Of a stretch of DNA of 64,000 bases, positions 59,980 to 64,000 are shown piece after piece. Location: the NCBI RefSeq assembly GCF_016808335.1, contig NC_053149.1:23659238-23723237 (forward strand), written 5' to 3'. The notes beneath the pieces were generated by a model. That model was not told the DNA's origin. It saw nothing but the letters and a program-made list of their open reading frames with translations, and did not search any database. Position numbers and translations under genes: made by a program. Within the stretch, counting starts at the first letter, position 1, and every line of letters starts with the position of its first letter. Source of the DNA: Panicum virgatum (lineage: Eukaryota > Streptophyta > Magnoliopsida > Poales > Poaceae).

Positions 59980-60486
59980 TCAGCAGACGGCGGGGACGAA
60001 CCGCAGCGCGGCGACGCGCACGGCGAGGAGACCGGCGAGCCTGCGGACGGCGAACTGGGTGCAGTTGGAGAGCGCAATGAGGCACATGAGCTCGTAGACG
60101 ACCCCGAGCGCCGCCTCCGCCGCGGACCTCCTGGGCGCGGGGACGTCGGGCTCCCAGTCGCCGGGGCCGCCCGACCCGGACCCGGACCCGAAGCCGCTGT
60201 TCCAGCTCCCCCGCCCTCCTCCTCCCCCGCCGCCGCCGGATCCTCCGAAGCCGGGGCCGCCGTCGTCGCCGGAGAAGCAGTCGCCGCCGGCGTCGGCGGG
60301 GAGCTTGGAGCGCCCCGTGCGCGGGCGGGTGCGCGCGCGGCGGCGGACCGTGGCGGTGCCCGAGATGGTGGGCGGGCGGCGGCGGACGGTGGCGGGGTGG
60401 GGCGACGACGAGGCGATCGGCCGGAGGAGCAGCGGCCTGGGCGGCGGACAGGAGGCGGCCGCCGCGGCGGAGGCGGAGATCTCCAT
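59980..60486 (-). CDS. Small Gly-rich protein, probably plastid-targeted
   Basis: 168 codons from ATG at 60486. The N-terminus MEISASAAAAASCPPPRPLL is Ala/Ser/Pro-rich with many Arg and few acidic residues up to about residue 60, typical of a chloroplast transit peptide. Next come an acidic/Gly-rich linker (GGSGGGGGGGGRGSW) and a C-terminal part AAEAALGVVYELMCLIALSN, then CTQFAVRRLAGLLAV. The latter is hydrophobic and could be one or two membrane segments. It ends FVPAVC. The C-terminal pattern looks conserved in plants from memory of similar proteins, but I cannot name it. Codon use is GC-rich and the frame is unbroken. E2 has inserted 1.3 kb downstream. Confidence 0.72.
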   Translation of the reverse strand: MEISASAAAAASCPPPRPLLLRPIASSSPHPATVRRRPPTISGTATVRRRARTRPRTGRSKLPADAGGDCFSGDDGGPGFGGSGGGGGGGGRGSWNSGFGSGSGSGGPGDWEPDVPAPRRSAAEAALGVVYELMCLIALSNCTQFAVRRLAGLLAVRVAALRFVPAVC

Positions 60487-61116
60487 GGGGGCAGGCTAGC
60501 GCGTGGTGGAAGGGAGTCAGGGACACGCGGGGGGTGGCGTGGCGTGGAGCGTGCGCAGACCGGTCCCCCGTGGGATGGACCTGTGTGTTTGTTGTGCTGG
60601 GTCCGTGTGTGGTGTGGGCCGGAGCCCGTGCACGGAGGGTGCGTGTTCGGATTCTCTCCTCTCCCTGCCGTGGTGGTTGAGAGGCGCTTCGCCGGTGGTG
60701 GCCGAGCTGCCGACGTCGCGTGACTCAGAACGAGAGACCAAGGCTGGGGGGAGTAATCCTTCCATTATATGCTCCAGGAGATCATACGACTGAATCCGCC
60801 TCGGACTCTTTCCTAATCCGTTTCCAGGCACGCGGCAGCTTAAGGAAAACAAACTAGTAGAATCGACGATCTTAATTGTGAAAGTGGAGTGGGTTAATTC
60901 GTTTTTTTTTTTGCGAGGAGTGGGTTAATTCGTTCTACCTTCGCCGCACTGCCATATGGGTGATACACTTTTTTTTTTGAACAATCGGTGATACACTTGG
61001 ATAGGAAAAGCAAAACTTTATGATGAGCTGCAATGATGACTGAGTTCCGTTTATTAAAGAAAAAGGGAGACGATCAAATTCCTGCTCTCACAGGCTTCTT
61101 ATCTGAATATGACTAT

Positions 61117-61184
<68 letters not shown>

Positions 61185-62633
61185 TCATCATATACATACA
61201 CACACAACACTGCATATGGCTTTAAAACTTTCAACTTGATTTATTATGATGTTTGAACTCAAAAATTATTTCAACAACTTTAAATTACAACAAAAAATGT
61301 GTCATCAAATGATTTGTAACATTGATCACTTAATTATCACATTTTGTAATTTAACCATGGGGCTCTCTACGTACGTTTGAACTAAAACAAGCTAATTAAG
61401 ACAATGCAATTAACTAATCATTCCCATACGATGAAGTCAAACATGACACGGATATGTTAGCCTTAATCAGTAAAGTTTCTGCATGTTGTGAACTTCAGAT
61501 ACATGATAAATTGTCATTAGCAGAAAGAATGCTTAGAAATAAGAAATGCCCGCGAGTCCGTGCTCCCTGCGCTGCCGTTTCCTCCCCAGTACTAGGAGTT
61601 GGCAAAAGGGCGGTGGCTTCCCGTGCTACAAATTTGCGGTTTGTCATCTGAAGTATGAGGAAAAGTAAATGTGGCCCACGAAAACTATCAGATGAAGCGA
61701 AATAAATAAATTCAGCTCATGAAGGAGGAAAGGGCAATGTGTGTTACTAATCAATTTGGGGGGAAGGAGGATGCCGACAAATATTGAGTCACACGTGTCA
61801 CTACTAGTCAAATCATAATATAAGGTGAATTTTTTTTTATTGCTAGAACAATTGTTCAAGCAATTATTTCACATTTAAAAAAATATTCCAAAAAAATCTT
61901 TGATATTTGCTACGCACTGATATATTAGGCCAACCTCGCTTCTTACTTTTGGCCCACTAACAAGAAAGCAGCTCCACCATGCCTTGTGCCATAGATATCC
62001 ATGAGGTAACCCGTGTTACCCCTAACGCCCCTGAGGATGCGACCCATGCTCCAGTTTATGATCCAATATGCTCCTCTCCTCCAACTTTCTTCTCATTTTA
62101 CTTTCACTTTCTTTTATATTTATGTTTTCTTCTATTTTCATTTATTTATATTTTGTATAGTAACTTCTCCGCCATGAACACATATTTCTATTTTCCTCTT
62201 CTTTACTTGTTCTTGTTCTTTAATTTTTCATTATTTATCATTTTATTATTTTTCTTTACTGGTAATGATGATTTTTTTTGTGCGTGTAGTTATTTTTGTT
62301 CATTTTTTAGACTAATATGTTCACAATGTTAAATTATTTTTTTGCCTTACAAACTAAATTATTCATTCATACGAATAATATGTTTGCATGTATATTTATT
62401 TTTATTTTGTAGACTCATCTGTTTGCAATGACAAACTATTTGTTCGTAGTATGCAACCATTTATCCATATATTTGGTGTGAAACACTTACTTATTAAAGT
62501 ATTTGTTCATAGCAATAGAAATAACTATTTGTTTGAGATTTGTGGACCCTAGTGTCCTATTACTGGATGTATGCATGGATGCACCTCCTCCTCTTTTTAA
62601 AATTCTTGTTTTTTAAATAATATTATGTTAATA
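60487..62633. other. Intergenic: upstream region of the small gene, then AT-rich DNA
   Basis: 60487-60720 is GC-rich and probably holds the promoter and leader of the minus-strand gene. From 60850 on it is AT-rich with no gene; frames under 120 codons in 61979-62332 are Phe/Leu/Tyr-rich and follow the T-rich composition. Confidence 0.45.
61119..61182. repeat. (AT)n microsatellite, about 32 units
   Basis: Uninterrupted AT dinucleotides in AT-rich intergenic DNA. Confidence 0.95.
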
Positions 62634-63344
62634 GTGTAGGATCAAGAACACCGACTAGAAGGGGGGTGAATAGGCGGAAACTAAAACCACAAACACTAGA
62701 TAAATTTAATTAGTAACCAAGGAATGCCCTATGTCATACTACACTATCTTTAGTTTGGGTTTGCAACCTAGGGTGACAAAAAATAACACAAGCTCTAGTA
62801 AAGTAAATTGCACAAAGTAAATGCAAGAATTGAAGTGAGCAAGAGAAATAACCGAGCTTGACACAAGAATTTATCCCGTGGTGTCGATGACTTTGCTGGT
62901 CACCCCTAATCCACGTTGAGGTGGATTCCAAAAATCAACCGCTCCTCTATCAAGAACCTCTTGATCTTGAGCCGGCTTGAATCAAGGAACCGCTCCACAC
63001 CTCAATTCCACTAGAGTTGCTCTTCACCACTCCGGTGAGGTGAACACAAGACCTCTCACAATCGAAATCGGGGCTCCTCAACAATCTCCTTGGAGGTGCT
63101 CCACGAAATCCTCTTCTTCAAGCCGTCTAGGGAGCGGCAACTCCCAAGAGTAACAAGTCAATGACGCTTGCTTGAAGTTTTCCTAGTGCCACAAAACTCA
63201 AACTCTTGATGCAATGCATTAGGATGCTCTCACACTCTCAAATATGCAATCTCTAAACAAGTGTGTGAGAGAGAGGTGGCTTAGCTCTATAGTGTCAATA
63301 ATGCAGTCCAAATGGCCAAGAGAGTCACCCAATGGCCAAGCATT

Positions 63345-63358
63345 GGGTATATATAGCC
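63345..63358 (-). promoter_or_regulatory. TATA box of the terminal LTR
   Basis: GGCTATATATACCC is read on minus, at the boundary between the palindrome array (upstream) and the R/U5-like part. Confidence 0.5.
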
Positions 63359-63402
63359 ATCCCCTCAAAAACTAGCCGTTACACTCTTTTCTGCGAAATC
63401 GC

Positions 63403-63880
63403 AGACCGTCCGCGGTTCAAAAAAACCGAACTGTCCGCCGTTATTAACCAGTGAGTCAGAGTGCAATCATTGTGTCAGAACTAGCCGTTGGAGCCCTGGC
63501 GGACCGTCCGCGCCCCAGGGGTGAACTGTTCGCTGTTAAAAGATCTGACCCACCAGAGACAAACATCGTCTCTGGTACAAACTGAAAAAGACCGGTGGAC
63601 CGTCCGCGCCCAAGGGGTGGACGGTCCGTCCACCATTCAACCTTGAAACCCACCAGAAACCAAAACGTCTCTGGTACAATTTGTCAAATAGCCGGCGGAC
63701 CGTCCGCCGCCCAGAACATCAGCCCAACCAGAGAAACATCCTCTCTGGTACATTTTGAGTTAGAGTGGCGGACCGTCCGCCCACCTGGGCCGGACTGTCC
63801 TCCAGCCAAAATTAGTTTTCACCAGAGCCATACATGCTCTCTGGTACGGGGGCGGACCGTCCGCGCCCTAGGGGCGGACT
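63403..63880. repeat. U3 array of near-palindromes
   Basis: At least six copies of GCGGACCGTCCGC-like 13-mers (about 63403, 63499, 63595, 63692, 63767, 63851) occur at 75-97 bp spacing. They alternate with four ACCAGAGAC / GTCTCTGGTAC inverted pairs (about 63552, 63650, 63728, 63821). Weaker GGACTGTCCGC variants lie between. Confidence 0.85.
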
Positions 63881-64000
63881 GTCCGCACTTAGGCACTTAG
63901 ATCTTTTTCAAGCTTTTTCAAAACGTCATTAGCCCTCATGCATGCATCTAGATATTTTGAGCAAAATGGCACTAAAGACCCGTCAAGCACGAGTATACGG

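Larger units (their letters stand above)
62634..64000 (-). mobile_element. LTR of a retrotransposon, truncated by the window end
   Basis: The left end TGTAGGATCAAGAACACC is the reverse of a typical grass LTR 3' end, followed by AGAAGGGGGGTGAATAGG. On minus, a TATA-like GGCTATATATACCC lies at 63358-63345 and a long R/U5 of about 700 bp follows. Upstream of the TATA, U3 holds a regular array of GCGGACCGTCCGC and ACCAGAGA...TCTCTGGT elements (63403-63880). The other end is outside the window, so solo or complete status is unknown. Confidence 0.7.

Noticed and set aside
61979..62332. A Phe/Leu-rich 117-codon frame as a membrane protein
   Set aside because: It follows T-rich low-complexity DNA, has no start context or splice partners, and lies in otherwise empty intergenic sequence.
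63403..63880. Regularly spaced palindromic repeats resembling a CRISPR array
   Set aside because: Repeats are only about 13 bp and imperfect, the intervals between them share sequence, no cas genes are present, and the surroundings are a plant LTR.

Overview
This window is plant nuclear DNA, almost certainly from a grass and probably a panicoid. The reasons are spliced genes with GT-AG introns, GC-rich first exons, Tourist-type MITEs, CACTA (En/Spm) elements with grass-style subterminal repeats, and several grass-type LTR families. Most of the 64 kb is transposable-element DNA. I could support only three host gene loci, plus two captured or decayed gene fragments.

Layout. (1) 2001-14404 and 46329-58658 are two copies of the same large CACTA element, called E1 and E2 here. 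They lie in the same orientation with coding strands on minus. Each is bounded by CACTACTACA termini and a perfect 3-bp target duplication (GAT for E1, AAT for E2). Each carried a tnp2-type transposase and a second gene joining a TNPA-like transposase_24 domain to an Ulp1/C48 cysteine-protease domain. Both copies are damaged in different ways. E1 has lost about 3.6 kb of transposase, has a 4.5-kb solo LTR in the rest, and has the protease cysteine changed to tyrosine. E2 keeps that cysteine but has a 1.05-kb solo LTR in the protease exons and several frameshifts. (2) 14.4-20.5 kb is a TE-rich flank with a CACTA MITE, Tourist MITEs, a tandemly duplicated promoter-like segment and a solo LTR inserted in one copy of it. 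(3) 20550-25541 (+) is a two-exon gene for an unrecognised multi-pass membrane protein. Its intron is full of TEs. Its second exon is split by a 5'-truncated LINE with a 9-bp target duplication; the insertion keeps the frame but brings two in-frame stops. (4) 26456-31091 (-), convergent with the previous gene, is an intact-looking 13-exon MPP10 gene (U3 snoRNP component, SSU processome), 560 residues as I splice it. (5) 32.6-33.8 kb is a GC-rich element with long imperfect terminal inverted repeats. (6) 35450-39469 is a complete but gag-only LTR retrotransposon with a CCATC target duplication. (7) 39.7-46.3 kb holds a hAT MITE, a Tourist MITE, a DUF4228-like fragment, a broken U-box/ARM-repeat E3 ligase fragment and tandem duplications. 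(8) 59980-60486 (-) is a small gene for a probably plastid-targeted Gly-rich protein. (9) 62634 to the window end is an LTR on the minus strand, cut by the window edge.

The most unusual signals are four. First, four LTR elements from three motif classes carry arrays of short near-palindromes in U3, just upstream of a TATA box, and in one family the same motif also occurs inside gag. Second, CACTA-derived MITEs share a module resembling tRNA A and B boxes. Third, the two CACTA copies have complementary lesions, including loss of the protease cysteine in one. Fourth, the LINE insertion into the membrane-protein gene keeps the reading frame.
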